Assembly: GCF_023050945.1 (NCBI RefSeq)
Contig: NZ_JALKIM010000035.1
Location: forward strand, 1-34,684
Reading direction: 5' to 3'
From: Anaerobiospirillum sp. NML120448
GTDB lineage: Bacteria > Pseudomonadota > Gammaproteobacteria > Enterobacterales > Succinivibrionaceae
Length of the DNA: 34,684 nucleotides
The notes below the pieces were generated by a model. That model was given only the letters and a program-made list of their open reading frames with translations. It ran no database searches and had not been told where the DNA came from. Below, piece by piece: positions 1 through 7,969 of the stretch. How positions within the stretch are numbered: position 1 is the first letter of the stretch; each line of letters starts with the position of its first letter. A program made the translations under genes and the position numbers.

Positions 1-71
1 CAAGATTCACTCCAGAAATGACCAAGCGTGACAAGATGTTTTTTCAGCATATTGGTTTAATCGAATCTTAG
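1..71 (+). CDS. C-terminal end of a gene cut by the window edge
   Basis: The frame beginning at base 3 is open to a TAG at 69-71 and encodes 22 residues ending MFFQHIGLIES. Codon choice (CGT, GAC, AAG, ACT, CCA) resembles the firm genes in this window, whereas flanking non-coding DNA is rich in stops. The fragment is too short to assign to a family. It would lie upstream of, and co-oriented with, the ROK gene but 1.25 kb away. It could be a chance open frame. Confidence 0.45.
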   Translation, partial: RFTPEMTKRDKMFFQHIGLIES

Positions 72-1313
72 TGTTCCTGACAAGGATACTTCTTGCATGA
101 CACTATTCGCTAACTTTTAGGTTTAAAATTTTTTTGAGCTTATCTGCCCTCCCCAATTTAGGGCAAGCCAAGTTACAGGCATCAAGCCCAACTACCAAAA
201 ACATAGGACAAGTCTAAAAAATTGAAAAACAGCCACCTACTTTTTCCTTTGACCCGATGCATACTCAATGGCTTACTCATGACTAAACACCTGCCAAGCC
301 CCCTACTCTGGCTCTTGTTCATATCCTGCTATGGGTAGTAGCCTTTGGACTTGCCCTTGCTTGAGCATATGGTCTTGCACGGTTAATTGCTACTAATATG
401 CACCCAAAGCTTGCTCATAGACAGTGTCAGTTACAGTTGCAGTGGCAGTAGCTTAGATCAGTCTTTGGGACTGAGATTAACTTATTAGTTAGTGCTTGGA
501 CTTTAGAATGGCTATTACCTAAGGAAGATTTATTGATCAGTATAGCTAGTGTGAACCACCTTATGAGGTTCATCTGTAAAGGAACATCATAGCCAGAGCA
601 AGGGAAGTAAATAGCTATTAGCTATTTTGCGAACTGTATCAATAATCGCTTATAGGCAAAAAAGGCTTATAGGTATAAGATGAGCTAAGGACACGCTGTT
701 AACAAATTAGCTTACAGCCCTTAATCATGATAATACTGCCCTAGAAATAATTGCTTAAGTCCTAATTACACCTTGTTAGGGTCTTATGCTTTTATCTTTT
801 GGTTAATTATGTATTTATGTTTATTTGTAGCTGTGGAGAGTTCTGATATTACTTTTGACACTCAAAAGTTTTTAAAGAATGACGATAAGCTTACTTGAAT
901 ACTGTACTTGATGGCTCTTCTAACCTTTACCTTGAGTTGGCTAATTAATAGCCATGTACTTTTGTCTTACCCATTCAGACTAAATTATACTTTGACCTAA
1001 TTTTAACTAAAGACTATTAGGCTATACTTGTCTAAGGTTAGCGCTACAATTTGGTTGACTATGTAATTAGAGTATTACACCAGCAATCATAACTTGCTTA
1101 TACTAAAAGCTTGTTAATTTTTATATTTTAGGCTGGATCACTCTTACCTTTTGACCAACACCTCAGGTTAATGATTAAAGTAGATCATTCAAAGTGATGA
1201 TGCTAAAGCACCATAGACCTAAATACAATAAGCTCTACGTGTATTTTGTTAGTAGCTAGTTTTACATATTTTATTATCTAAGCCTGCTGTTAATAAGTCT
1301 TTTGCTTAGGTAT
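72..1313. other. 1.24-kb non-coding stretch
   Basis: All frames are interrupted by frequent stops and I recognise no protein remnant, RNA gene or convincing terminator. The sequence is AT-rich and full of TTAG/CTTA-type words, like most gaps in this window. The promoter of the ROK gene presumably lies near its right end (a TTGTTA, 17 bp, TTTTAT pair at 1246-1274 is a weak candidate). Confidence 0.6.
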
Positions 1314-1319
1314 AGGAGA
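1314..1319 (+). promoter_or_regulatory. Ribosome binding site selecting a TTG start
   Basis: AGGAGA lies 7 nt before the TTG at 1327. The first in-frame ATG (1363) has only a G-run directly abutting it, so the TTG is the better start. Confidence 0.6.
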
Positions 1320-1326
1320 TATAGAA

Positions 1327-2523
1327 TTGAATTTGCAAATTAATGGTATCAATTGGGGGATGTCCTATGAAAATCGCACCCCTGCAAATAAAATTTGCAA
1401 TATGATTTTGCTCTATGGTTATGTAACTAACCCCATGTTAGTTGAGACCTTTAACCTAACATTGCAAACTGTTACTTGCTATACACAACAATTACGCCAA
1501 AACCAAATTATTGTCCCTGGTGGCAAGGCTCCTTCAACTGGTGGCAAGCCTCCTACCAAATACATCCTTAATAAGGACTATACTCACAGCTTAGGCATTG
1601 ATATTACTGATCATAATGTCACTTTCTTATTAATGGACTTTATGTGCAATGTCGTAGCCCAGGATGAGTTGCAATTACCTTTTAGCTACTCTAAAGAATA
1701 CTTTGCTCAGGTAGCTAAGAGCGCTAAGGACTTTGTTAAAGCGCAAGGCTCCTTAGATAAGCTTAACAATTACGTTGGTGTTTCTGTTCCAGGAATTGTA
1801 TCTGGCAACTTTGTTACCCGCTCCCATATTTTAGGATTATCTGATGTTGATTTTTCTCCTTTAGGCGAGTACTTAGGAGCTAAAATCATTTTAGTTAACG
1901 ATTCTAATGCTGGTGCTTTATCTGAGGCCTTTACCACTAAAGAGCGTAACTTTATTTACCTCTCTTTATCTCATACTGTAGGTGGCGGCATTGTTGCTAG
2001 TGGCTTCTTAATGCAAGGCAAAAACAATCGTTCAGGTGAAATTGGACACGTAACCTTAGTTCCATATGGCCGTAGCTGCTATTGCGGTAAGGATGGCTGC
2101 GTTGATCCATACTTATGTGAACAAGCCCTACTTAAAAACGACTTTGAGTCCTTAGAAGAACTCTTTAATGTCTTTAATGCAGGCCCATACAATGGTGATT
2201 TGGCACACAGCGAGAAGTTTCAGAAGGCAGAGCAGGCACTTAAGACCTACCTTAAATATTTAGGTATGCTTTTGGATAACTTATCCATGCTCTGCGATAC
2301 CCCTATTATTTTAGGCGGCTCTATTGGCCCATTCTTAAAGCCATTTTTACCAGAGATCAATAAGCGTGCTGTTAAGCGCTCCTTATTTGCTGATATCGCC
2401 CCTATTGCCTCAGGCTCTATTGAAAAGCATCCATCAGCTTTTGGCGCTGCTTTAATTTGCGTAACTCAAACTATTGCTGACTTCCAAGTTGAACCAGAAA
2501 ACAACGAAAAGCCAGCCTCTTAG
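1327..2523 (+). CDS. ROK-family (NagC/Mlc-like) transcriptional regulator
   Basis: A 398-residue ROK repressor-type protein. Residues ~20-62 form an N-terminal winged helix-turn-helix, followed by a basic linker (TGGKPPTKY, 71-79). The sugar-kinase-like ROK fold follows: GIDIT at 90-94, VSVPG at 152-156, NDSNAGALSE at 191-200, and the ROK zinc signature GEIGH...CYCGKDGC, with H241, C251, C253 and C258 as the likely zinc ligands. Length and domain order match NagC/Mlc/XylR-type regulators rather than ROK kinases, which lack the HTH. The residue after the zinc site is VDPY rather than the usual glutamate-containing signature end, so sugar phosphorylation is unlikely. The start is TTG with a good AGGAGA. 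Followed by an intrinsic terminator, so monocistronic. The mannitol dehydrogenase downstream is a candidate target, by inference from position only. Confidence 0.9.
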   Translation: MNLQINGINWGMSYENRTPANKICNMILLYGYVTNPMLVETFNLTLQTVTCYTQQLRQNQIIVPGGKAPSTGGKPPTKYILNKDYTHSLGIDITDHNVTFLLMDFMCNVVAQDELQLPFSYSKEYFAQVAKSAKDFVKAQGSLDKLNNYVGVSVPGIVSGNFVTRSHILGLSDVDFSPLGEYLGAKIILVNDSNAGALSEAFTTKERNFIYLSLSHTVGGGIVASGFLMQGKNNRSGEIGHVTLVPYGRSCYCGKDGCVDPYLCEQALLKNDFESLEELFNVFNAGPYNGDLAHSEKFQKAEQALKTYLKYLGMLLDNLSMLCDTPIILGGSIGPFLKPFLPEINKRAVKRSLFADIAPIASGSIEKHPSAFGAALICVTQTIADFQVEPENNEKPAS

Positions 2524-2560
2524 AGTAAGCACAAATTATTGTTATTACCACTCTTGCCCA

Positions 2561-2588
2561 GCCCACATTCTTGTGGGCGGCATTTTCC
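2561..2588 (+). terminator. Intrinsic terminator of the ROK gene
   Basis: A perfect 7-bp stem GCCCACA / TGTGGGC (2561-2567, 2572-2578) closes a TTCT loop and is followed after five bases by TTTT. It lies 38 bp past the stop codon. Confidence 0.65.
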
Positions 2589-2667
2589 TTCCTCAATTCC
2601 CTCTTAAAACCATAAAGCTTTGATTTATGAGCCAGCTCTCTTGGAGCTAAATGGGGTTTATTCTATT

Positions 2668-2705
2668 TTTTTGCAGTTTTTGCAGTATGTTTTTGCAGCA
2701 TTTTT
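2668..2705. repeat. Phased T-tracts (TTTTTGCAG repeated three times)
   Basis: TTTTTGCAG occurs at 2668-2676, 2677-2685 and 2689-2697, followed by another T5 at 2701-2705. Spacing of 9-12 bp places the T-tracts roughly on one face of the helix, the pattern of intrinsically curved DNA. It lies just upstream of a CRP-like site. Confidence 0.4.
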
Positions 2706-2746
2706 ACAAAAAACCGAAAATATTTTGCTCTGTTTGAAAAAATTAT

Positions 2747-2762
2747 TCTGCGCTAGATCACA
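2747..2762. promoter_or_regulatory. CRP-like site upstream of the mannitol dehydrogenase gene
   Basis: TCTGCGCTAGATCACA matches 13 of 16 positions of the full palindrome TGTGATCTAGATCACA. The right half TCACA is perfect and the left half is degenerate. It lies about 520 bp before the start codon, which is far unless the promoter is also far upstream. Confidence 0.4.
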
Positions 2763-2842
2763 CTATTTTAATACACTAAAAACATAAGGTTTTATGACCT
2801 GAGGTGCCTTTAATTAAACCGAAAATTTAACCAAAATATAAT

Positions 2843-2854
2843 GCAATCGTTTGC
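2843..2854. promoter_or_regulatory. LacI-family-type operator
   Basis: GCAATCGTTTGC is a near-perfect palindrome with the central CG and GCAA/TTGC arms typical of LacI/PurR/GntR-family operators. A second copy with a decayed right arm lies at 2981-2992. No LacI-family gene is in this window, so the regulator is unknown. Confidence 0.5.
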
Positions 2855-2864
2855 TGTAAATCAA
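2851..2864. promoter_or_regulatory. FNR-like box overlapping the LacI-type operator
   Basis: TTGCTGTAAATCAA matches 9 of 10 fixed positions of TTGAT-N4-ATCAA and shares four bases with the operator at 2843-2854. Simultaneous binding of both regulators would be mutually exclusive if both sites are real. Confidence 0.35.
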
Positions 2865-2980
2865 TGAAATCTTGCCCAAACCACCTGTATTCTACTCTTT
2901 ATAAAAGCTATACCTATAGCCGCATTATCCCTTTTATATGGCCTTTATCTGCATAAAATACATTTTTTTATAGAAAGACT

Positions 2981-2992
2981 GCAATCGTTTCA
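2981..2992. promoter_or_regulatory. Second LacI-type half operator
   Basis: GCAATCGTTTCA repeats the first ten bases of the operator at 2843 exactly; the right arm is degenerate. Separation is 138 bp, compatible with a looping pair of operators, which is inference only. Confidence 0.35.
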
Positions 2993-3282
2993 TTATTTTG
3001 CATCATCTCCTCCAATAAGCATTTTTTATAACCTTAGCCTTTTGAGTTAACTTTTGGCTTAAATACGCCTTTTTACGCACTTTCGTAATAAATTACCTCT
3101 TGTCAACAACTTAAGCATCTCATGATTAAGCATTGGTTAATATAGCGTAGTTTTTATTTAATGCAGCGTGTTATGCCGTATTTTGAGCTGTGTATTATGA
3201 CCTCAAACACGAGCTGACAAGTGCTCAGTTCAACTCGCTATGTTGTGTCTTACTTTTTTAGTCTTATTTTTGGTCATTTATT
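2993..3282. other. Long leader or spacer before the mannitol dehydrogenase gene
   Basis: No open frame of note. A short hairpin GAGC...GCTC near 3212-3227 is the only structure seen, and no strong Shine-Dalgarno precedes the ATG at 3283. If transcription starts near the operator cluster the untranslated leader would be about 300-400 nt. Confidence 0.4.
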
Positions 3283-4719
3283 ATGCAATTAATTAATTTT
3301 GGCTACGATCGCTCTTCTGTAAAAGCAGGCATTGCTCATATTGGCGTTGGTAACTTCCACCGTGCTCATATGGAGTACTATACTAACTTGCTATTAAATA
3401 CACCAAGCCAAAATCAATGGGGTATCTGTGGTGTAATGCTCCTTGATAGCGATGAGCGTTTATATAAGGCTCTAAAAGAGCAAAAGGGAGAGTACACCTT
3501 AACCGTATGTGGCCGTAAGGGTAATGATGAAGTATTGTCTATTGGCTCCTTAGTTGAGGTCTTATGGGCTAAAGAGAATAAGCAAGCTGTAATTAACAAG
3601 CTTGCCAGCGCTGACATTAAGATCATCAGCTTAACCATTACCGAAGGTGGCTACAACATTAACAAGACTACAGGTGAGTTTGACTTAGAAAATGCCCAAG
3701 TTAAGCATGATCTAAATAATTGCAACGATCCTCAAAGCGTTTTTGGCTATGTAGCAGCTGCTTTACGTATCCGTAAAGAGCAAGGTATTGGCGGTGTTAC
3801 CATCCTTTCTTGCGATAATTTACAGCACAATGGCAATACTACTAAGAAGGCCTTTTGCTCCTTTATTAAGGCTCTAGATGAGGATTTATACAACTGGGTA
3901 CTTACTAATGTGACCTTCCCTAATAGCATGGTTGATCGCATTACCCCTGCTACCTTACCTCAAGATATTGAGCGCTTAAATGCTAAGAATGGTACCCATG
4001 ATTTAGCACCTGTATATTGTGAAGACTTTATCCAATGGGTAGTTGAGGATAACTTTGTAGCAGGTCGCCCAGCTTATGAGCAAGTTGGCGCTATCATGAC
4101 TGATAATGTTGACGCTTATGAGAATATGAAGCTTAACCTATTAAATGCTTCCCACACTTTATTAAGCTACCCATCTTTCTTAGCAGGCTATCGTAAGGTA
4201 GATGAGGCCTTAGCAGACCAAAACATTGTTACCTTTATTCGTGATTTCATGGATAAGGACATTACTAAGTATGTTCCAGCACCACAGGGCATTAACTTAG
4301 ATGAGTACAAGCAAACCTTAATTGAGCGCTTTGCTAACAAGTCAGTATCAGACCAAATTGCTCGCTTATGCTTTGACGGTATCTCTAAGTTCCCTGTATA
4401 CATTGTTCCAAACATTAAGAAGATTTTTGCTGACGGCTCTGACTTTACTCGTATTGCCTATCTGTTAGCTGCTTACCGCCAATACTTAAAGGTTCGTGTT
4501 GACGACAAGGGCAACAGCTTTGAAATTGCTGAGCCATGGCTCACAGCCGAGGACAAGACCGTGATTGCCTCAGACAATGCACAAGATTTCTTAGGTCTAT
4601 CTGCCTTTAACGCAGTAAATTTAAAGGCCAACCAAGCCTTTGTTGATTGCTATTTAGCTATGGTAGAAGCCATTGCCAAAAATGGTGCCTATGAAACCTT
4701 AAAGAACAAAGTTCTCTAA
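3283..4719 (+). CDS. Mannitol 2-dehydrogenase / fructuronate reductase family (long-chain polyol dehydrogenase)
   Basis: A 478-residue cytosolic NAD(P)-dependent enzyme of the polyol-specific long-chain dehydrogenase/reductase family. The N-terminal nucleotide-binding region begins IAHIGVGNFHRAH (17-29). TITEGGYN (118-125) and SCDNLQHNGN (176-185) are characteristic. The family signature FPNSMVDRITPAT lies at 212-224. The catalytic triad by spacing is K283, N288 and H291, equivalent to K295/N300/H303 of Pseudomonas fluorescens mannitol 2-dehydrogenase. The expected reaction is D-mannitol plus NAD+ to D-fructose. Family members acting on fructuronate, tagaturonate, arabinitol or sorbitol have the same motifs, so the substrate is not proven. 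Single gene; upstream CRP-, LacI- and FNR-like sites suggest control by carbon source and oxygen. The ROK regulator lies upstream. Confidence 0.9.
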   Translation: MQLINFGYDRSSVKAGIAHIGVGNFHRAHMEYYTNLLLNTPSQNQWGICGVMLLDSDERLYKALKEQKGEYTLTVCGRKGNDEVLSIGSLVEVLWAKENKQAVINKLASADIKIISLTITEGGYNINKTTGEFDLENAQVKHDLNNCNDPQSVFGYVAAALRIRKEQGIGGVTILSCDNLQHNGNTTKKAFCSFIKALDEDLYNWVLTNVTFPNSMVDRITPATLPQDIERLNAKNGTHDLAPVYCEDFIQWVVEDNFVAGRPAYEQVGAIMTDNVDAYENMKLNLLNASHTLLSYPSFLAGYRKVDEALADQNIVTFIRDFMDKDITKYVPAPQGINLDEYKQTLIERFANKSVSDQIARLCFDGISKFPVYIVPNIKKIFADGSDFTRIAYLLAAYRQYLKVRVDDKGNSFEIAEPWLTAEDKTVIASDNAQDFLGLSAFNAVNLKANQAFVDCYLAMVEAIAKNGAYETLKNKVL

Positions 4720-4823
4720 GAGATCATCATCGCAAAAAAGAACTCTTTTAAACAGAACACAACAACACATCTTGCAAGGTGCAGGCAACCTTCTTAGCCT
4801 GCCCCGAACAAGAATCATACCAT

Positions 4824-4861
4824 AAGGCCCTATTATCAGCTAACACCTGCAATGGGGCCTT
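4824..4861 (+). terminator. Possible terminator after the mannitol dehydrogenase gene
   Basis: AAGGCCC (4824-4830) pairs with GGGCCTT (4855-4861) around a 24-nt loop and is followed by TCTT. The loop is long and the T-tract weak. It is about 100 bp past the stop codon. Confidence 0.35.
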
Positions 4862-5205
4862 TCTTACCTCACCAACCCCATCAACCACAATCCCACCATC
4901 TACCAAGCGCCCGCCCTGCTCCCTCGCAACCAATCGCACATAACATAGCAGCGCAGCTCAGCTCAACACGCCTTAGTGCAGCACCAAACAACCATCTCGC
5001 CCGCCCTTGCCTTATTTCACTAAACAAACTAGGGTAAATACATGAAATGATATAGATCACACTTTTAAAGCATATTGCACTAATCTTAATGTTTTGTTTT
5101 AGTAGGCATAAATCAATACTTTACATCAACTTTGCACTGACGTTTTTATACCCCCATAGGGTAACCAACTGTCTCCCCTATGTCTGGTCTATCTCAAAAG
5201 AGGTT
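4862..5205. other. C-rich non-coding spacer
   Basis: From about 4860 to 5030 the plus strand is strikingly rich in C and poor in G (words such as CCCATC, CACC, CCCGCC), resembling the vocabulary of the repeat array at 17.6-18.2 kb. A 61-codon open frame here is low-complexity and lacks a ribosome site; I do not call it a gene. Confidence 0.5.
5046..5061. promoter_or_regulatory. CRP-like site
   Basis: AATGATATAGATCACA matches 13 of 16 positions of TGTGATCTAGATCACA, with a perfect right half. It lies about 150 bp before the -10 candidate at 5206. Confidence 0.35.
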
Positions 5206-5211
5206 TATAAT
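5206..5211 (+). promoter_or_regulatory. Candidate -10 element (TATAAT)
   Basis: A consensus TATAAT, without a good -35 at 17 bp, would give a start about 45 nt before the ATG at 5263. It supports that ATG rather than an upstream start that would place the promoter inside the coding region. Confidence 0.35.
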
Positions 5212-5262
5212 AGAGCAATTAATGGACAACATGGCCAATTTACAAATCAAGGGGCAACCGTG

Positions 5263-5880
5263 ATGATAAGTCTAGGAGAAGAACAAACAATTCAGGGCGT
5301 TTTAGAATATTCACCTATTTTGCACCCTGGACAGTTGTGTATGTTGCAGGCTGATGCATATAATAAGGCCTTTTCCTGTGCTGATAGTAATGTTTTAGTC
5401 AAGCTCATGAAAGAGTTTGATTATATCTACCTTATTGAACAGCTTGAGAGCATAAATCTTCAATCATTAAAACCACTAACAGAAGCGTCAAAAAGCGATC
5501 CTGAATATTGCATTTTAGATTATTGGCTTTCTGCTTTGAGTAATGCTTTAGAAGGTGTTGAGATTCCTGGGCGAGTTTATCCTGAATATAGTGATTTTGT
5601 AAAAAGTCGAGGCAAAGGCAAGATTAACTACAAACAAGCCTCATATCTCTTGCAAAACGAAGGCTTGCCCAAAGAGATAAAAGAGATACATGAAATTCAA
5701 CCATGGATTGACGACATGCAAACCTTATTAGATTATCTCCATAAAATTCGCAGTGCGGAAAGTGCTTTATATCAGGCATTTAAAAAGTATGGTCTGCTTA
5801 ATGACGAACTTAAGTTTAATCATAGAATTTTTTGCAGCCACCTAGCTTATGAAACTGCATTAAGTCAAGGATACATGTAA
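5263..5880 (+). CDS. Hypothetical protein of the accessory island
   Basis: A 205-residue, probably cytosolic protein that I do not recognise. The frame is open from 5089, but the first 58 codons read as non-coding (hydrophobic, no ribosome site). ATG 5263 has AAGGGG eight bases upstream and a TATAAT 50 bp upstream. The sequence is acidic and helical in appearance, with tryptophans at the helix-like segments DYWLSAL and QPWIDDM, and no signal peptide or membrane segment. It is followed immediately by a strong terminator and then by two phage/plasmid-like genes on the same strand, so it is probably accessory cargo of the same origin. Function unknown. Confidence 0.65.
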   Translation: MISLGEEQTIQGVLEYSPILHPGQLCMLQADAYNKAFSCADSNVLVKLMKEFDYIYLIEQLESINLQSLKPLTEASKSDPEYCILDYWLSALSNALEGVEIPGRVYPEYSDFVKSRGKGKINYKQASYLLQNEGLPKEIKEIHEIQPWIDDMQTLLDYLHKIRSAESALYQAFKKYGLLNDELKFNHRIFCSHLAYETALSQGYM

Positions 5881-5881
5881 A

Positions 5882-5908
5882 TAAAGGCCCCTTTTATGGG
5901 GCTTTTTT
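5882..5908 (+). terminator. Strong intrinsic terminator
   Basis: AAAGGCCCC and GGGGCTTTTTT form a stem of about eight pairs around a TTTTAT loop, ending in six T. It begins directly after the stop codon at 5880. Confidence 0.85.
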
Positions 5909-5968
5909 ATTGCCTATTAACTGAGGTTGTTTATAACTAAAAGCACTGACCACAAGCGACGGTGTGAT

Positions 5969-6499
5969 ATGGCCGTTGGTATAGTTATCGGTCATATTAT
6001 TAGCGATGCAATTAATGAACTAAATGGCATTATGGCCAATGATGAGGCCCGTTGGATTACCACTAAAAAGCAAGGTAAAGGCGGCGGCGGTAAAAAGTTT
6101 TTGATTGATTCTGAGACAGGCGTAATCTTAAAAGGCGGCCCGAAAAAGATGCGAGGCAAGCCGCTTAGGCGTGCTTTTGAAAGCAAAGAGCAACGCAAGC
6201 AACGTTTAAAGGAACGAGCCAAAGGTGCTAAAGGCTTAGAAGCGTACAGTCAAAAACGAAAGCAAGAAGAGAAGGAACAAGTCGCTAAAAAAGCAAAGCG
6301 CTCTGCTGCTGCTCAAAAGGGTGTTAAGACTAGAAAAGCTAACACTCAAAAACTTTTAGAAATTCATAAGTTTGAGCAGCAAAACCCAGGCAAGTATTTG
6401 GCTACACATTACGAGGCTAACGGAATTAACGGCGCAGCATGGGCTAAAACTCAATTGCAAAAAGCCGCTAAAGTCGCAGCTAAGCAAAAGGCTAAATAA
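5969..6499 (+). CDS. Small basic protein with a phage-like N-terminal WIT/LID-TG domain
   Basis: A 176-residue protein from ATG 5969; a TTG at 5927 in the same frame would add 14 residues but its GAGG is too close to serve it. Residues ~25-70 contain EARWIT, GKGGGGKKFLID, a TG motif and KGGPKK, then RRAF. This pattern (W-I-T, G-K-G, L-I-D, T-G, G-G) is one I associate with N-termini of phage and mobile-element proteins. The same block opens the next gene. The rest is very rich in Lys, Arg and Ala with a predicted coiled-coil character (residues ~70-120), so nucleic-acid binding is plausible but unproven. The gap to the next gene is 27 bp, the only operon-like spacing in the window. Confidence 0.65.
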   Translation: MAVGIVIGHIISDAINELNGIMANDEARWITTKKQGKGGGGKKFLIDSETGVILKGGPKKMRGKPLRRAFESKEQRKQRLKERAKGAKGLEAYSQKRKQEEKEQVAKKAKRSAAAQKGVKTRKANTQKLLEIHKFEQQNPGKYLATHYEANGINGAAWAKTQLQKAAKVAAKQKAK

Positions 6500-6526
6500 G
6501 TACTAACAGCAAGGCAAGTGTAAAAT

Positions 6527-7969
6527 ATGAAGCAAGATAGTTTAGATAAAATCCTAGTATGCCTGTTTGCGCTTGCTAAGCATAGGGGCATAGCTTGCGA
6601 TGATGCTAAATGGATTACTTACCACCCAAAAGGCAAGGGCGCTAATGGTGAGAATAAGAGCCACAAATGCCTAATTGATGAAACCACAGGCCAAATTATT
6701 AAGGGCGGCTTACCTAATAGCGCTGGTAAAAACATTAGGCAAGCTTTTAAAGACCTTAAAGAGCAGAGACAGCAGACCAAAGCTCAAAGCTCTTCTAATG
6801 CTGCTCAAAGTAATGCAGCGCAAACCAACATGCACAGCGCTGGGCTTTCAAGTCAAAGCGCACCTCACGCAGAGCTAGAGAGCAAGCAAAAGGAAATTGA
6901 AGAGCTTAAGGCCCAGATTGAAAAGCTCAAACAGGGCTTACCTGCTCAGCATGATGTTAAGATTGATACTAGCTTGCCTGAAAAGATTCCTAATGATGTG
7001 GTGTTACAAAACCGTAATCGCTCTAATATAGCATCGGTGCTACAGATGAAAGAAATTGCTAAGAATCTTGATTACTACAAAGTAGGAACTTCTAACGATT
7101 TTAATAGCGGGTGCCCTGTTGTTTCTTTTGGCTCTTATGATGCTAAGGACATGGGTAAAACCACAGTATTAGCCCCCCAAAAAGGCGAGCGCCTGCAAGT
7201 GCAATATCCCGTGGTCGAAGCTGATAGCGTAACCACTTCTAATGATAAAAGTGGCGTTGCTAATGAGAAATACAACAGTTCAGACCCTAATATTAAAAGG
7301 GCAATTGCTGGTAATGGTCGTATGACTGCTATAGCCACTAGTTATGACGCTTATCCTACTAAGGCTGAGCAGTACAAACAAGATTTAATAGCTAATGCAG
7401 GTGAGCACGGTTGCGACCCTGAAATAATTAAGGGAATGAAAAACCCTGTATTAGTTCGAGTGATGCAACCTAAGGACGTTACTAAAGACATTGGCGACCA
7501 AACTAATATCACTCAAGGCTTAACACTGAACACAGTGGAGCAAGCAAGAACTGATGTTAGTCGCATGAAAAACGCAAGCTTTGAAACATACGAAGACGGC
7601 AGCCCAACCGTTGAAAGTGTTAAGAGCTTTATTGCGGGACTTCCAAGAAATGAGCAGGCTGGCCTATTAACTAAAGAAGGCCAACCAACACGCACGGCGC
7701 AAGATAGATTACAAAACGCCATGATGATGAAAGGCTACAATAATGATTACTTGGTGCGCATGTGTGGACAGGCCATTAATCCAGAGGGCAAAAATATCAT
7801 TAACGCACTGTCTAACGCCTCAAAAGCTTCACATCTTATATTTGCCATTAGTGGTCTAATGCCCTTTAGCTATCGCCTCTTACTAAGAGCTCCTATTAAA
7901 GCTCTCATTGTTAGTGTTGCTTGCTTGTTTCTTTATCCCATTAACCTCACCCCTAAAGCAAGGCTATAA
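6527..7969 (+). CDS. DdrB/ParB-like mobile-element protein with repeat-derived C-terminus
   Basis: 480 residues. Residues 25-75 repeat the WIT / GKGANG / CLIDETTG / KGG block of the preceding gene. Residues 80-140 are a Gln/Ser/Ala-rich and then coiled-coil linker. Residues ~150-430 resemble the DdrB-like ParB-superfamily domain found in large phage and conjugative-element proteins: VVEADSV at 229-235, AGNGRMTAI at 261-269 (the conserved G-N-G-R), and LTKEG...RLQNAMM...GYNNDYLVRM (381-412). Such proteins normally continue far beyond this point. Here homology stops near residue 432, and from about base 7822 the DNA is the first copy of the 327-bp tandem array, which supplies the last ~49 residues. 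The gene is therefore probably a truncated, perhaps inactive, relic. No clear ribosome site was seen. Confidence 0.6.
   Translation: MKQDSLDKILVCLFALAKHRGIACDDAKWITYHPKGKGANGENKSHKCLIDETTGQIIKGGLPNSAGKNIRQAFKDLKEQRQQTKAQSSSNAAQSNAAQTNMHSAGLSSQSAPHAELESKQKEIEELKAQIEKLKQGLPAQHDVKIDTSLPEKIPNDVVLQNRNRSNIASVLQMKEIAKNLDYYKVGTSNDFNSGCPVVSFGSYDAKDMGKTTVLAPQKGERLQVQYPVVEADSVTTSNDKSGVANEKYNSSDPNIKRAIAGNGRMTAIATSYDAYPTKAEQYKQDLIANAGEHGCDPEIIKGMKNPVLVRVMQPKDVTKDIGDQTNITQGLTLNTVEQARTDVSRMKNASFETYEDGSPTVESVKSFIAGLPRNEQAGLLTKEGQPTRTAQDRLQNAMMMKGYNNDYLVRMCGQAINPEGKNIINALSNASKASHLIFAISGLMPFSYRLLLRAPIKALIVSVACLFLYPINLTPKARL

Noticed and set aside
4852-5037. 61-codon His/Pro/Ser-rich open frame
   Set aside because: Product of a C-rich low-complexity region, without ribosome site or conserved motif.
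5089-5262. Upstream extension of the gene starting at 5263
   Set aside because: The 58 extra codons are hydrophobic and irregular and would place a consensus -10 inside the coding region; the internal ATG has the better ribosome site.
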